64,000 nucleotides of DNA from Maribacter algicola (GCF_003933245.1 NZ_QUSX01000002.1:124001-188000), one strand, 5' to 3'; shown: positions 53,454 to 63,000, counted from the first letter of the stretch. Notes: a model not told the origin generated them from the letters alone. Program-made: numbers and translations.

Positions 53454-54863
53454 TTATAAGGTAGATGGGCAAACATATTCGGAAACCGGTATTCCTGCCT
53501 CATTGATGGCCTTAAAACCACCTTTTACATCGATTAAATTATGTATGCCCCTACTTTTAAGTATGGAAGCGGCGATCATGCTCCTATAACCTCCGGCACA
53601 ATGTACGTAAAAGGTTTCCTTTTCAGGAAATTCGGATAGGTGATCGTTCAAATAATCCAAGGGCGTGTTATACGCTTCCAGCACATGTTCTGATAGGTAT
53701 TCACTACTTTTTCGTACATCGAATACGGGTGCATTGTCGTTTTCCAGTTCATTTTTCAATTCTACAGCATCCACCTGACTTACGGTATCATATTCCATGG
53801 AGGCCTTTTTCCAGGCCTCGAATCCACCTTCCAAGTATCCTAGGGTATTGTCAAAACCTACTCGGGACAATCTGGTTACGGCTTCCTCTTCCAGTCCTTT
53901 TGGGGCGACCAATAAAATGGGTTGTTGCACATCTGCTATCAAGGCACCTACCCAAGGTGCAAAGCTACCATCGAGACCTATGAATATGGACCTAGGGATG
54001 TGTCCTTTGGCAAAATCGGCAGCATTACGCACATCCAGTACAATGGCGCCGGTTTCATTCGCGGCCACTTCAAAGGCTTTTGGTGACAAGGCCCTAGTGC
54101 CCCTTTCAAGCACCTGTTCTATATCCTCATAACCCTCTTTATTCATTTTTACGTTCAGAGGGAAGTATTGTGGTGGTGGCAACAAACCGTCCGTAACTTC
54201 TTTTATAAATTCCTCTTTGGTCATATCCGCGCGTAGGGCATAGTTCATTTTTTTCTGGTTGCCAAGGGTATCCACGGTTTCCTTCATCATATTCTTTCCA
54301 CAGGCGGAACCTGCCCCGTGTGCGGGATAAACGATAACATCATCGGCAAGGGGCATTATTTTCTCCCGAAGGCTATCGTATAGAAATCCGGCAAGGTCTT
54401 TTTCTGTCAAAACACCCATTTTTTGCGCGAGGTCAGGTCTGCCAACATCACCCAGGAACAAGGTGTCGCCACTAAAAATGGCATGATCCTTTCCATCTTT
54501 GTCCTTTAAAAGATAGGTGGTACTTTCCATGGTATGCCCCGGAGTATGAAGTACCTTTATGGTTACCTCGCCCAGTTTGAATTCCTGATTGTCCTCTGCT
54601 ATTATCGCTTCAAAATTGGGATTGGCGTTGGGACCAAAAACAATGGGCGCCCCCGTCTCTTTGGCCAACGTAACGTGACCGCTCACAAAGTCGGCATGAA
54701 AATGTGTCTCAAAAATATACTTGATCTTAGCATCATCCAGTTTGGCCCTGTTGATATAAGGCTTTACCTCCCTTAAAGGGTCGATGATAGCAACTTCACC
54801 TTTACTTTCTATATAATAGGCTCCCTGGGCCAGGCAACCTGTGTAAATCTGTTCTACTTTCAT
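53454..54863 (-). CDS. CstB-like persulfide dioxygenase-rhodanese fusion (copy 1)
   Basis: 469 aa from the ATG at 54863 (MKVEQIYTGC); a longer frame upstream crosses the promoter and is rejected. The metallo-beta-lactamase/ETHE1-like domain (1-240) has H54-F-H56-A-D58, H110 and D133 as metal ligands. A middle rhodanese-like domain (about 260-360) lacks the active Cys (VAPKGLEEEA). The C-terminal rhodanese has C422 in HCAGGYRS. A further Cys is in the final VCPST. The order matches CstB of staphylococci, which turns persulfide plus O2 into thiosulfate. It has its own Crp/Fnr promoter. Confidence 0.92.
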   Translation of the reverse strand: MKVEQIYTGCLAQGAYYIESKGEVAIIDPLREVKPYINRAKLDDAKIKYIFETHFHADFVSGHVTLAKETGAPIVFGPNANPNFEAIIAEDNQEFKLGEVTIKVLHTPGHTMESTTYLLKDKDGKDHAIFSGDTLFLGDVGRPDLAQKMGVLTEKDLAGFLYDSLREKIMPLADDVIVYPAHGAGSACGKNMMKETVDTLGNQKKMNYALRADMTKEEFIKEVTDGLLPPPQYFPLNVKMNKEGYEDIEQVLERGTRALSPKAFEVAANETGAIVLDVRNAADFAKGHIPRSIFIGLDGSFAPWVGALIADVQQPILLVAPKGLEEEAVTRLSRVGFDNTLGYLEGGFEAWKKASMEYDTVSQVDAVELKNELENDNAPVFDVRKSSEYLSEHVLEAYNTPLDYLNDHLSEFPEKETFYVHCAGGYRSMIAASILKSRGIHNLIDVKGGFKAINEAGIPVSEYVCPSTL

Positions 54864-54887
54864 ACAAACACAGTTTTTAATTGAACA

Positions 54888-54931
54888 CAAAACTACTAAT
54901 TGCAATTTACTAAAACAGTAACATAAGTTAC
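54888..54931 (-). promoter_or_regulatory. Crp/Fnr-type promoter of CstB-like copy 1
   Basis: Perfect palindrome GTAAC-ATAA-GTTAC at 54918-54931, then on the minus strand 22 bases and the perfect -7 element TAGTTTTG (54895-54888). The start is 24 bases farther. Confidence 0.88.
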
Positions 54932-54941
54932 ATTTCACCCA

Positions 54942-54969
54942 ATCAAAAAAGCCCCTTTATAGGGGCTTT
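54942..54969 (-). terminator. Terminator of CstB-like copy 2
   Basis: Perfect 9-bp stem AAAGCCCCT / AGGGGCTTT with a 4-base loop and, on the minus strand, six T residues. It lies 18 bases after the stop codon and just before the promoter of copy 1. Confidence 0.88.
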
Positions 54970-54987
54970 ATCTTTAATCTAACCAGA

Positions 54988-56403
54988 TTATAACATAGTG
55001 GACGGACACACATAATCCGATTTTGGAAGTTTTGTTTTGGAAAGATCTGCAAAACCACCCTCTACGTCCGCAAAATCCTGCCATCCGCGTTGTTTCAGAA
55101 TGGATGCGGCAATCATACTTCTATAGCCACCGGCGCAATGCAGGACAAAAGTGGTGTCCTTTGGAAATTCTGCCAAATGTTGGTTTATTTCATTAAGCGG
55201 GATGTTGATGGCACCAAGGAGATGCTCGGAATCAAATTCGCTTTTTTTGCGAACGTCTATAATCAATGGCCTTTCATCTTTCATAGCTTTTTCCAGTTCC
55301 GCGGCCGAAATGCGATTGACCATTTCAAATTCCTTACCGGAGTCCTTCCAAGCCTCAAAGCCCCCCTTCAAAAAGCCCACGGTGTTGTCATAGCCCACCC
55401 TGGATAAGCGGGTAATGGCCTCTTCCTCTTTTCCATCGTAGGTCACCAGAAGAATTTCCTGTTTAATATCCGGAATCATTTCACCTACCCATTGGGCAAA
55501 ACTTCCTTCCAAACCTATATTGATACTGTTGGGTATAAAGCCCTTTGCAAAATCGGCCGCATCCCGCGTATCGAGTACCAAAGCTCCGGTTTCATTGGCC
55601 ACGGCTTCAAACGCCTCGGGGGAGTAGGGTGTAGTGGCCCTGTCCATGATATTGTCCAGACTCTCGTATCCTTTAATGTTCATTAAAACATTTTTGGGAA
55701 AATAGCCGGGTGGTGTGGTTAGTCCAGTAAGCAATTCCTTGATGAATTCCTCTTTGGTCATATCTGCTCGAAGGGCATAATTTACTTTTTTTTGATTCCC
55801 TAACGTATCAGTAGTTTCCTTGCTCATCATTTTGCCACAAGCGGAACCAGCTCCATGGTTGGGATATACAATCAGTTCGTCGCTCAATGGCATGATTTTG
55901 TTTCGAAGGGAATCGAATAGATGTCCCGCCAATTTTTCCTCGGTCAATTCCGATACCACATGCTGTGCCAAATCAGGTCTGCCCACATCTCCAATAAACA
56001 AGGTGTCGCCAGTGATAATTCCATGTTCGTTTCCTTTTTCATCAATTAGTAAATAGGTAGTACTTTCCATAGTATGTCCCGGTGTGTGGATTACCTTTAC
56101 CTTGTAGTCACCAACCTCAAAAATTTGACCGTCTTCCGCGGTAATCGCTTCATAGGCAGGTTTGGCTCCCGGTCCAAACACGATTTTTGCTCCGGCTTTT
56201 TTCTGGAGGTCCAAGTGCCCGCTGACAAAATCCGCATGGAAATGGGTCTCAAAAACATATTTGATCTCGGCGTTGTCCTTTTTTGCCCGATCCAAATAAG
56301 GCTGAACTTCACGTAGTGGGTCAAATACGGCAGCTTCGCCTTTGCTTTCAATATAATATGCCGCATGTGCCAAGCACCCTGTATAAATTTGTTCTACTTT
56401 CAT
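54988..56403 (-). CDS. CstB-like persulfide dioxygenase-rhodanese fusion (copy 2)
   Basis: 471 aa. Same architecture and closely similar sequence to copy 1: THFHADFVSGH metal motif (53-63), TPGHTMES, GDTLFIGDVGRPDLAQ, a Cys-less middle domain (VTYDGKEEEA), the active C423 in HCAGGYRS and the VCPST tail. The near-identical N-terminal MKVEQIYTGCLA shows tandem duplication. A terminator and a separate Crp/Fnr promoter lie between the two, so they are separate transcription units. Differences in the middle domain and linkers suggest some specialisation. Confidence 0.93.
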   Translation of the reverse strand: MKVEQIYTGCLAHAAYYIESKGEAAVFDPLREVQPYLDRAKKDNAEIKYVFETHFHADFVSGHLDLQKKAGAKIVFGPGAKPAYEAITAEDGQIFEVGDYKVKVIHTPGHTMESTTYLLIDEKGNEHGIITGDTLFIGDVGRPDLAQHVVSELTEEKLAGHLFDSLRNKIMPLSDELIVYPNHGAGSACGKMMSKETTDTLGNQKKVNYALRADMTKEEFIKELLTGLTTPPGYFPKNVLMNIKGYESLDNIMDRATTPYSPEAFEAVANETGALVLDTRDAADFAKGFIPNSINIGLEGSFAQWVGEMIPDIKQEILLVTYDGKEEEAITRLSRVGYDNTVGFLKGGFEAWKDSGKEFEMVNRISAAELEKAMKDERPLIIDVRKKSEFDSEHLLGAINIPLNEINQHLAEFPKDTTFVLHCAGGYRSMIAASILKQRGWQDFADVEGGFADLSKTKLPKSDYVCPSTML

Positions 56404-56431
56404 AATCGCTGATTTTAATGGTTCAATTATT

Positions 56432-56475
56432 TAAAAGTACCCATTCCAAAAAATGTATACAGTTACTTATGTTAC
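56432..56475 (-). promoter_or_regulatory. Crp/Fnr-type promoter of CstB-like copy 2
   Basis: Palindrome with one mismatch (GTTAC-TTAT-GTTAC on the plus strand, 56462-56475), then on the minus strand 22 bases and TACTTTTA (56439-56432). The start is 28 bases farther. Confidence 0.76.
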
Positions 56476-56536
56476 ATAAGGAATACAAAAACCCTGATGA
56501 ATGGGGGAAAGGCTTTAAATTTGCGGAAAGTGTGAT

Positions 56537-57349
56537 TTATGGAATGGAAAAAAACTCCATATAAAAAATGAAAACGGCCATTACCAGTATAAAATATCCG
56601 AAGCCCTTCTTTAATTTATTGCCATCGATGTAGTTTCCAATATAACTACCAATGAAAATTCCTAAAAAAGAGAGACCGGTGAACAGGAGAAGGAAGGACC
56701 AGTTGATTTCCATGGTCAAGGCATCCCCCAAGAAAAAGCCCATCAAGGATTTTACCGCAATAATTATCAAAGAGGTGCCCACGGCGACCTTCATTTCTAC
56801 ATTGGCCAAAATGACCAGGGCCGGAATGATCAAAAAACCTCCGCCAGCACCAATTAATCCGGTAATGCCTCCAACCAGCAGGCCTTCGGCCAAGATGAGC
56901 GGGTAGTTATATTTAACCTCTCCACCTACTTTTTTAGGGACTTCCTTTTTTGTTCTTAACATAGAGTATGCGGCCGGTATCATCAAGAAGGCGAACAGCC
57001 CGAACATACCCATACGGCGGGTAAATTGAAAACCGCCCATTTCAAATAAAACGTCGGGTAATACGGGAACTAGATAATGTCTAACCAAGCTTACCCCAAC
57101 AATGGCCGGTATGCCAAACACAAGGGCAGTCCTCCAATCAACATAGCCCTTAAGGTGTTGTTTCCATCCGCCCACAAGGGCACTGGCCCCAACTATAAAA
57201 AGCGAATAGGCCGTGGCCACTTTTTCATTTACGGAAAAAAGGTAGGCGAGAACGGGTACAGCCAAAATGGAACCGCCACCACCAATAAGGCCTAAGGATA
57301 TTCCAATGATCAATGCGCTGATGTAACCAAATATGTGGAGTACTTCCAT
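56537..57349 (-). CDS. TauE/SafE-family sulfite/organosulfonate exporter
   Basis: 270 aa with about eight membrane spans and the paired family motifs GISLGLIGGGGSILAVPVLAYL (near 17) and GGITGLIGAGGGFLIIPALV (near 155). TauE is part of the staphylococcal cst sulfide-detoxification operon, where it is thought to export sulfite. Here it lies between CstB-like copy 2 and the Crp/Fnr regulator, with its own GTAAC promoter. Substrate is inferred from context. Confidence 0.91.
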   Translation of the reverse strand: MEVLHIFGYISALIIGISLGLIGGGGSILAVPVLAYLFSVNEKVATAYSLFIVGASALVGGWKQHLKGYVDWRTALVFGIPAIVGVSLVRHYLVPVLPDVLFEMGGFQFTRRMGMFGLFAFLMIPAAYSMLRTKKEVPKKVGGEVKYNYPLILAEGLLVGGITGLIGAGGGFLIIPALVILANVEMKVAVGTSLIIIAVKSLMGFFLGDALTMEINWSFLLLFTGLSFLGIFIGSYIGNYIDGNKLKKGFGYFILVMAVFIFYMEFFSIP

Positions 57350-57370
57350 GTGGGTTTTTTAATTATAGCG

Positions 57371-57414
57371 CGAAGCTATGACACCCATGGAAGCCTTGCA
57401 GTAACTTTGGTTAC
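57371..57414 (-). promoter_or_regulatory. Crp/Fnr-type promoter of the TauE gene
   Basis: Perfect palindrome GTAAC-TTTG-GTTAC at 57401-57414, then on the minus strand 22 bases and TAGCTTCG (57378-57371, one mismatch). The palindrome begins 6 bases after the stop codon of the regulator gene. Confidence 0.83.
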
Positions 57415-57420
57415 AAAGGA

Positions 57421-58053
57421 TTATAAATCCAAAATTTTTATGTAGTTGCGGTGTAATTCAATGGAACCCATCTGTTCCAGCTTTTTTAGCAGTCTGGAAA
57501 TCACCACCCTGGAACTATGCAGTTCATAAGCTATTTCTTGGTGGGTATTGTGAATAATGTCGCCCTTATTGATCCTGGCTTTTTCCTTAAGGTAATTGAT
57601 CAGGCGGGCATCCATTTTATCAAATGCAATGCTATCCAAGGTACTCAACAGTTCGTTCAATCGTTCATGATAGCTGTTAAAAACAAAATTTCGCCAAGAT
57701 TTATATTTAACGGTCCATTCCTCCATTTTTTGCATGGGAACCATAATTAGTTTGCTATCGGTTTCCGTTATTGCCCTAATTTCACTTTTTGAATCGCCCA
57801 TGCAGCAGGCCATAGTCATGGAACACGTATCTCCTTTTTCCAGATAATACAATAACAATTCATCGCCGTCATTATCTTCTCGAAGGATTTTGATGGCTCC
57901 AGAAATTAAAAGGGGCATTCCTTTGATATAGTCGCCAATTTCGATGAGTTTGTATCCTTCTGGAACCTCTTTAAAGGTGCCTACCTGTGCGATTTCATTG
58001 ATGAGGTCCTTTTCAAAGATAGTCCCATAGCTTTCTGTAAGTTCCTGTATCAT
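57421..58053 (-). CDS. Crp/Fnr-family transcriptional regulator with Cys motif
   Basis: 210 aa. An N-terminal cyclic-nucleotide-binding-like domain (about 20-120) is followed by a dimer helix and a C-terminal helix-turn-helix (about 150-200, NTHQEIAYELHSSRVVISRLLKKLE). The cyclic-nucleotide phosphate-binding residues are absent. The sensor domain instead has C77, C83 and C84 (TCSMTMACCMG), with no N-terminal Fnr-type Fe-S cysteines. A thiol-based redox, persulfide or metal signal is plausible. It is co-transcribed 8 bases after the DUF983 gene, whose promoter has a GTAAC palindrome, so it probably regulates itself and is the best candidate for binding all GTAAC-N4-GTTAC sites of the island. 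Confidence 0.9.
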   Translation of the reverse strand: MIQELTESYGTIFEKDLINEIAQVGTFKEVPEGYKLIEIGDYIKGMPLLISGAIKILREDNDGDELLLYYLEKGDTCSMTMACCMGDSKSEIRAITETDSKLIMVPMQKMEEWTVKYKSWRNFVFNSYHERLNELLSTLDSIAFDKMDARLINYLKEKARINKGDIIHNTHQEIAYELHSSRVVISRLLKKLEQMGSIELHRNYIKILDL

Positions 58054-58061
58054 GTACGAAA

Positions 58062-58451
58062 TTATTTAACTTTCTCGGCAATTTCCTTATTATAGTGGAA
58101 GAAGAAATTCGCCCAAATCAACTTTGATACGGCCGCAATCCATGGCATGGCCAATACCAATACGCCTACGATAGCCCCAAAAATTCCAAGAATACTTAAA
58201 TCCAGGCCAAATAACAACGTAAGAACATAAACCGCCACGGCTACCGCTACGCCCACAGCATAGGAAACATACATGCTTCCGTAATAAAAACTGGGTTCTA
58301 TACTGTATTTTAGATTACATTTTGGACAGTTCTCCTTTACTTTGTTGAAGTTACTCAATTTATAGGGATTAGCCTCCAAAAAGGCCCCTTCATGGCATCT
58401 TGGGCATTTTAAAAAAAGAATACTGTACAATTTGGAACCTTTGCCGAACAT
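58062..58451 (-). CDS. DUF983 membrane protein
   Basis: 129 aa. N-terminal zinc-ribbon-like CxxC pairs (KCPRCHEGAF and NCPKCNLKY, 14-17 and 38-41), the typical EPSFYYGSMYVSYA block and two membrane spans (62-105). DUF983 proteins are often near cytochrome oxidase genes, but the function is unknown. It forms a two-gene operon with the Crp/Fnr regulator under a GTAAC promoter. Confidence 0.9.
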   Translation of the reverse strand: MFGKGSKLYSILFLKCPRCHEGAFLEANPYKLSNFNKVKENCPKCNLKYSIEPSFYYGSMYVSYAVGVAVAVAVYVLTLLFGLDLSILGIFGAIVGVLVLAMPWIAAVSKLIWANFFFHYNKEIAEKVK

Positions 58452-58467
58452 ACCTTGAATTTTGGGA

Positions 58468-58511
58468 CAAAAATAAAATTTCTTAACGATTATCTGGGTA
58501 ACTATTGTTAC
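58468..58511 (-). promoter_or_regulatory. Crp/Fnr-type promoter of DUF983-crp operon (autoregulation)
   Basis: Perfect palindrome GTAAC-TATT-GTTAC at 58498-58511, then on the minus strand 22 bases and the perfect -7 element TATTTTTG (58475-58468). The start is 17 bases farther. Confidence 0.88.
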
Positions 58512-58589
58512 AGAGGTTTTCTATTTCAATTTTATATTAGCTGAAGCCTTGAATTTCATCTGGTTACTTTTTGTTGTAAAAGGACCCAT

Positions 58590-58949
58590 TTATTGCCGTA
58601 AAATTTTTTCCATGGATTTTCCTTTGGCCAATTCGTCTATCAGTTTATCCAAGTAGCGTACTTTCCGTATGAGCTCGTCCTCTATATCTTCAACTCTGTG
58701 CCCACAAATGACCCCGGTTATTTTGGAAACATTTGGATTGAGTCTGGGAGCTTCTTCGAAAAAGGCCTCAAAGTTTATCTTATTCGAAATTATTTTGTCC
58801 AATGAAGCCTTATCATACCCTGTCAACCAGAAAATAATGGTGTCAACTTCTTTCCTTGTTCTACCCTTTTTTTCTGCTTTTGTTACATAATGGGGATATA
58901 CCCCTGCGAAGGTCATGGTATAGATGCGATGTTTTTTAGGTTCGGACAT
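58590..58949 (-). CDS. DUF2200 family protein
   Basis: 119 aa from the ATG at 58949 ([22 protein letters not shown]). The open frame extends upstream but would run through the end of the DUF1080 gene, so it is rejected. [20 protein letters not shown] and [32 protein letters not shown] are the family blocks. Cytoplasmic, unknown function. It lies 28 bases after the DUF1080 gene and outside the GTAAC regulon. Confidence 0.85.
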   Translation of the reverse strand: MSEPKKHRIYTMTFAGVYPHYVTKAEKKGRTRKEVDTIIFWLTGYDKASLDKIISNKINFEAFFEEAPRLNPNVSKITGVICGHRVEDIEDELIRKVRYLDKLIDELAKGKSMEKILRQ

Positions 58950-58977
58950 TGGCGGTAATTTATTTATATTAAGCGAA

Positions 58978-59778
58978 TTACAGTTCCCTAAGCCATATAT
59001 TTCTAAAACTGATGGGTTCACTGGGATCCCCATGGGCCTGAAGACGAATAGGGGAAGCACCATGCTTTCTATAACTTGGTGGACCTATCCAAGGTGTTAT
59101 GCCTTTTAATTCATAATTGTTTTGTACTAGAACACCATTGTGCAGGGCGGTAACGCTGGCGGGTGATGCTACACTGCCATCTTCATTAAAACGAGGGGCT
59201 CTCCAGACGATATCATAGGTCTGCCATTCACCCGGTGCCTTTGCGGCATTGGCCAAGGGAATGGACTGTTTGTACATAGAGCCCACTTGTCCATTTACGT
59301 ATGTTTCGTTATTGTAATTGTCCAATATTTGGATTTCATATCCCTCCTCGAACAACCCGCTTTCATCAAGGCCTAAATAGGCTAAAAAAATACCGCTATT
59401 TCCCCTGCTTTGTCCCTCGCCCGTTATATCCTTGGGGATTTGATATTCCAAATGGAGTTGGTAGTCCATGTATGTATCCTTTGTGGTAAGACTACCGGCT
59501 TTTTTGTCAACGGTCAAGATACCGTCGACTACTTTCCAGGATTCTGGATTTTTGGGATTGTCATAGGTCCACTTGCCCAAATCGGTTCCATCAAAAAGGA
59601 TAAGGGCATCCGATGGTGCCTCCCCAAAAAAATTCCCGGGAACCACTTTGGGAGGAACAGGTTGGTAGACCTCCGTTTTTTGGGATTCCTTATACATTTT
59701 TTCCCAGTCTGGTTCCTGGGCAAAACCCACTATGGAAAATGATAAAGTGGTTACGGTAAGCGCTAATGTTGTTTTCAC
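58978..59778 (-). CDS. DUF1080 (3-keto-disaccharide hydrolase-like) exported protein
   Basis: 266 aa with a signal peptide (1-20, VGFAQ). The concanavalin-like DUF1080 fold has [14 protein letters not shown] (near 61), [22 protein letters not shown] (near 127), [11 protein letters not shown] and the terminal [12 protein letters not shown]. Members are 3-keto-disaccharide/3-keto-glycoside hydrolases. This fits the GMC dehydrogenase, Gfo/Idh/MocA and isomerase genes at 13-23 kb, although it is 36 kb away. The intergenic region 59779-60046 to its right shows no feature. Confidence 0.88.
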   Translation of the reverse strand: MKTTLALTVTTLSFSIVGFAQEPDWEKMYKESQKTEVYQPVPPKVVPGNFFGEAPSDALILFDGTDLGKWTYDNPKNPESWKVVDGILTVDKKAGSLTTKDTYMDYQLHLEYQIPKDITGEGQSRGNSGIFLAYLGLDESGLFEEGYEIQILDNYNNETYVNGQVGSMYKQSIPLANAAKAPGEWQTYDIVWRAPRFNEDGSVASPASVTALHNGVLVQNNYELKGITPWIGPPSYRKHGASPIRLQAHGDPSEPISFRNIWLREL

Positions 59779-60046
59779 AAATGTAATTTTTTAGGTTATT
59801 TTAAATACGTTCCTTCGGTCGTCATGAATTCAAAATAATGATAAAGGCAACAATTTGGGTTTACAAGATAACCATTCCGGATTTTAACAAGGGTGTATTA
59901 TTTTAACTTCTGCTATTCGAATTATGATTAATTCAAAAAAAATCCCGAGAACTAGGATTTGGATAAAAATATCAAGGAAACAGTCTTTAAAACCTATAAT
60001 TGACAATTAAGTTTCTATCTTAGTTAGGCTTGAAATATTTGAATTT

Positions 60047-63000
60047 ATGGCTTTAAAAGTTGCGATCAAACATAGTACCCGATATAAATACGACAGGAGG
60101 GTTAATCTTTCTCCCCACATATTCCGGTTAAGACCCGCTCCACATAGCAGAACACCTATTGAAGCGTATTCCATCAAGATAAAGCCTGAAAACCATTTTT
60201 TCAATTGGCAACAAGATCCCTTTGGGAATTATCTGGCCCGCTTGGTCTTTCCAGAAAAAACGGACGAGCTTTCCGTTGATGTAGAAATCATTGCGGATAT
60301 GAAGACCATCAATCCCTTCGATTTTTTCGTTGAGGAATCGGTCGAAAATTTTCCTTTCACCTATAAACCTGAACTTAAAAAGGAACTATTGCCCTATCTC
60401 GAAATTACTGAGAATGGACCTATGCTGCAGGAATGGTTGTCCACAATTGACAGAACCCCCAGACGCAGTATCGATTTTTTGACCAGTCTTAATCAAGGCC
60501 TTTACAAGTATCTGAACTACACGATCCGTATGGAACCCGGGGTACAGACTTGTGAGGAAACCTTGGACAGAAAATTGGGTTCCTGTAGGGATTTTGCATG
60601 GCTCCTTGTTCAGACTCTGAGGCATTTGGGCTTGGCAGCTCGTTTTGTTTCGGGGTATTTGGTACAGTTAAAGGCCGATGAAAAATCGTTGGATGGTCCC
60701 TCTGGCCCCGAAGAGGATTTCACAGATCTCCACGCCTGGGCGGAGGTATATCTACCCGGAGCGGGCTGGATAGGCTTGGATGCCACTTCCGGTCTATTGG
60801 CGGGGGAAGGCCATATCCCGCTCGCCTGTACGCCATCCTTTGAGAGTGCTGCACCTGTGTATGGTCTCACCGACCCCTGCGAAACCCAATTTGAGTTTGA
60901 GAATTCCGTAACCCGAATTTTTGAATCCCCCCGCGTAACCAAGCCGTACACGGAAGAACAGTGGCGGGTCATATATGATTTAGGGTTTAAGGTAGAGGAG
61001 GAGTTGGAACAAAATGATGTGCGCTTAACTATGGGGGGTGAACCCACATTTGTTTCCATAGATGATATGGAATCCGAGGAATGGAATACGGCCGCGGATG
61101 GGGATCATAAGCGTCAATTGGCAAGTTCGTTGTCCCAGCGCTTATTGGAAGTATTTGGCAAGGGAGGCATGTTGCACCATGCCCAGGGAAAGTGGTATCC
61201 GGGAGAACCCTTGCCCAGATGGTTGATCGGTATCCATTGGCGAAAGGATGGGGAGACCGTTTGGAAGAATACGGAGCTATTGGCGTCTTTTACCAAAGAA
61301 TACAAGCTCCCGGAAAATATTACCTCTGAATTTTTAGAAACCTTGGCAGATTTTTTGAAATGTCCAAAGAACTCCATTACTCCAGCCTATGAAGATGCCT
61401 TTTATTTTCTGTGGGAAGAAAGAAAATTACCTGTTGATATTGATCCCAAGGAGTATAATGAAAAGGATACTGCCTTGCGAAAAAAGCTTAGTGAAGTTTT
61501 GGAACAAGGGGTTGGTAAAACAGTAGGACATGTAATGCCCTTGAACAAAAAGGGTGATCGATGGATAACCAATACGTGGGAATTTAGGGGCACTCATCTG
61601 TTCTTAAGCCCAGGGAACTCGCCCATTGGATTGCGCTTGCCCTTGGAGTCGTTGCCAAAGCATCCTGATGTTCCATCAGAACCTACGGCGGAACCCGAAC
61701 TCTTTGAACCCAAACCATCCTTAAAACCGTATGCCGCTGATTTGAAGGAACGTATGGATGGTAATTTCAATCATGAAACTAAAAATCAGCCCTATGTGAG
61801 AACGGCCATCTGCGCAGAAGTTCGGGACTCAAAACTGTTCTTGTTCTTGCCCCCGTTGGATCGTGCTGATGATTTTTTGGATCTCGTTGCCAGTATTGAA
61901 GCGACGGCCAGGGAATTGCAAGTGCCCGTTATTCTGGAGGGCTATGAACCTCCAAGGGACAACCGCTTGGAAGTATTAAAAGTGACTCCCGATCCCGGTG
62001 TTATAGAGGTCAATGTGCATCCCGCCGCTAATTGGAAAGAACTGACGGAGAATACCCTAAAACTGTACGAGGAGGCCAAGAAATCGCGTTTGGGTACGGA
62101 AAAATTTATGTTGGATGGTAAACATACGGGAACTGGAGGGGGGAATCATGTAACCCTGGGAGGAACTACGCCTGCGGATAGTCCGCTATTGCGAAATCCA
62201 CAATTGTTGCGGAGCTTACTGACCTTTTGGCAACATCATCCAGGGCTTTCCTACCTCTTTTCCGGAGCGTTCATTGGCCCCACGAGTCAGGCACCAAGGG
62301 TGGACGAGGCGCGCTTGGAAAATTTGTACGAGTTGGAAATCGCCTTTTCCCAAATTCCAGAGGACAAGGAAGTGCCATTTTGGTTGACAGACCGACTCTT
62401 CAGGCATTTATTGACCGATATTACGGGAAATACCCACAGGGCGGAATTCTGTATCGATAAACTATACTCCCCGGATTCTTCCTCAGGTAGGTTAGGCATT
62501 TTGGAACTACGTGCCTTTGACATGCCGCCACACGCCCAAATGAGCCTCATGCAGATGTTGCTGGTGCGTACCTTGGTGTCCTGGTTTTGGAAAAAACCGT
62601 ATAAACATGACTTGGTACGATGGGGCACGGAACTGCATGATAAATTCCTGTTGGAACATTATGTAAAGGAGGATATCAAAGACATTGTAGATCAATTGAA
62701 CGATGCTGGCTACCCTTTTAAATTGGATTGGTTCGACCCGTTTTTCGAGTTCCGTTTTCCCCTTTACGGCATGGTAGAAATCAACGGAATACAATTGGAA
62801 CTGCGAATGGCTATTGAGCCTTGGAACGTTTTGGGAGAAGAGATGTCCGGCAGGGGAACGGCACGGTATGTGGATTCCTCCTTGGAACGGGTTCAGGTAA
62901 AATTGAAGAACTTTACTGAACAACGTTACACCCTAACATGCAATGGCATAAAGGTAGAATTGAGTCCAACTGGAACCAAAGGGGAATATGTTGCAGGTGT

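Noticed and set aside
54864..54938. 25-residue N-terminal extension of CstB-like copy 1
   Set aside because: It covers the -7 element and part of the operator of the gene. The second copy starts at the equivalent MKVEQIYTG.
58950..59063. Upstream extension of the DUF2200 frame
   Set aside because: It runs through the 3' end of the DUF1080 gene and lacks homology-like character. [10 protein letters not shown] at 58949 is the natural start.
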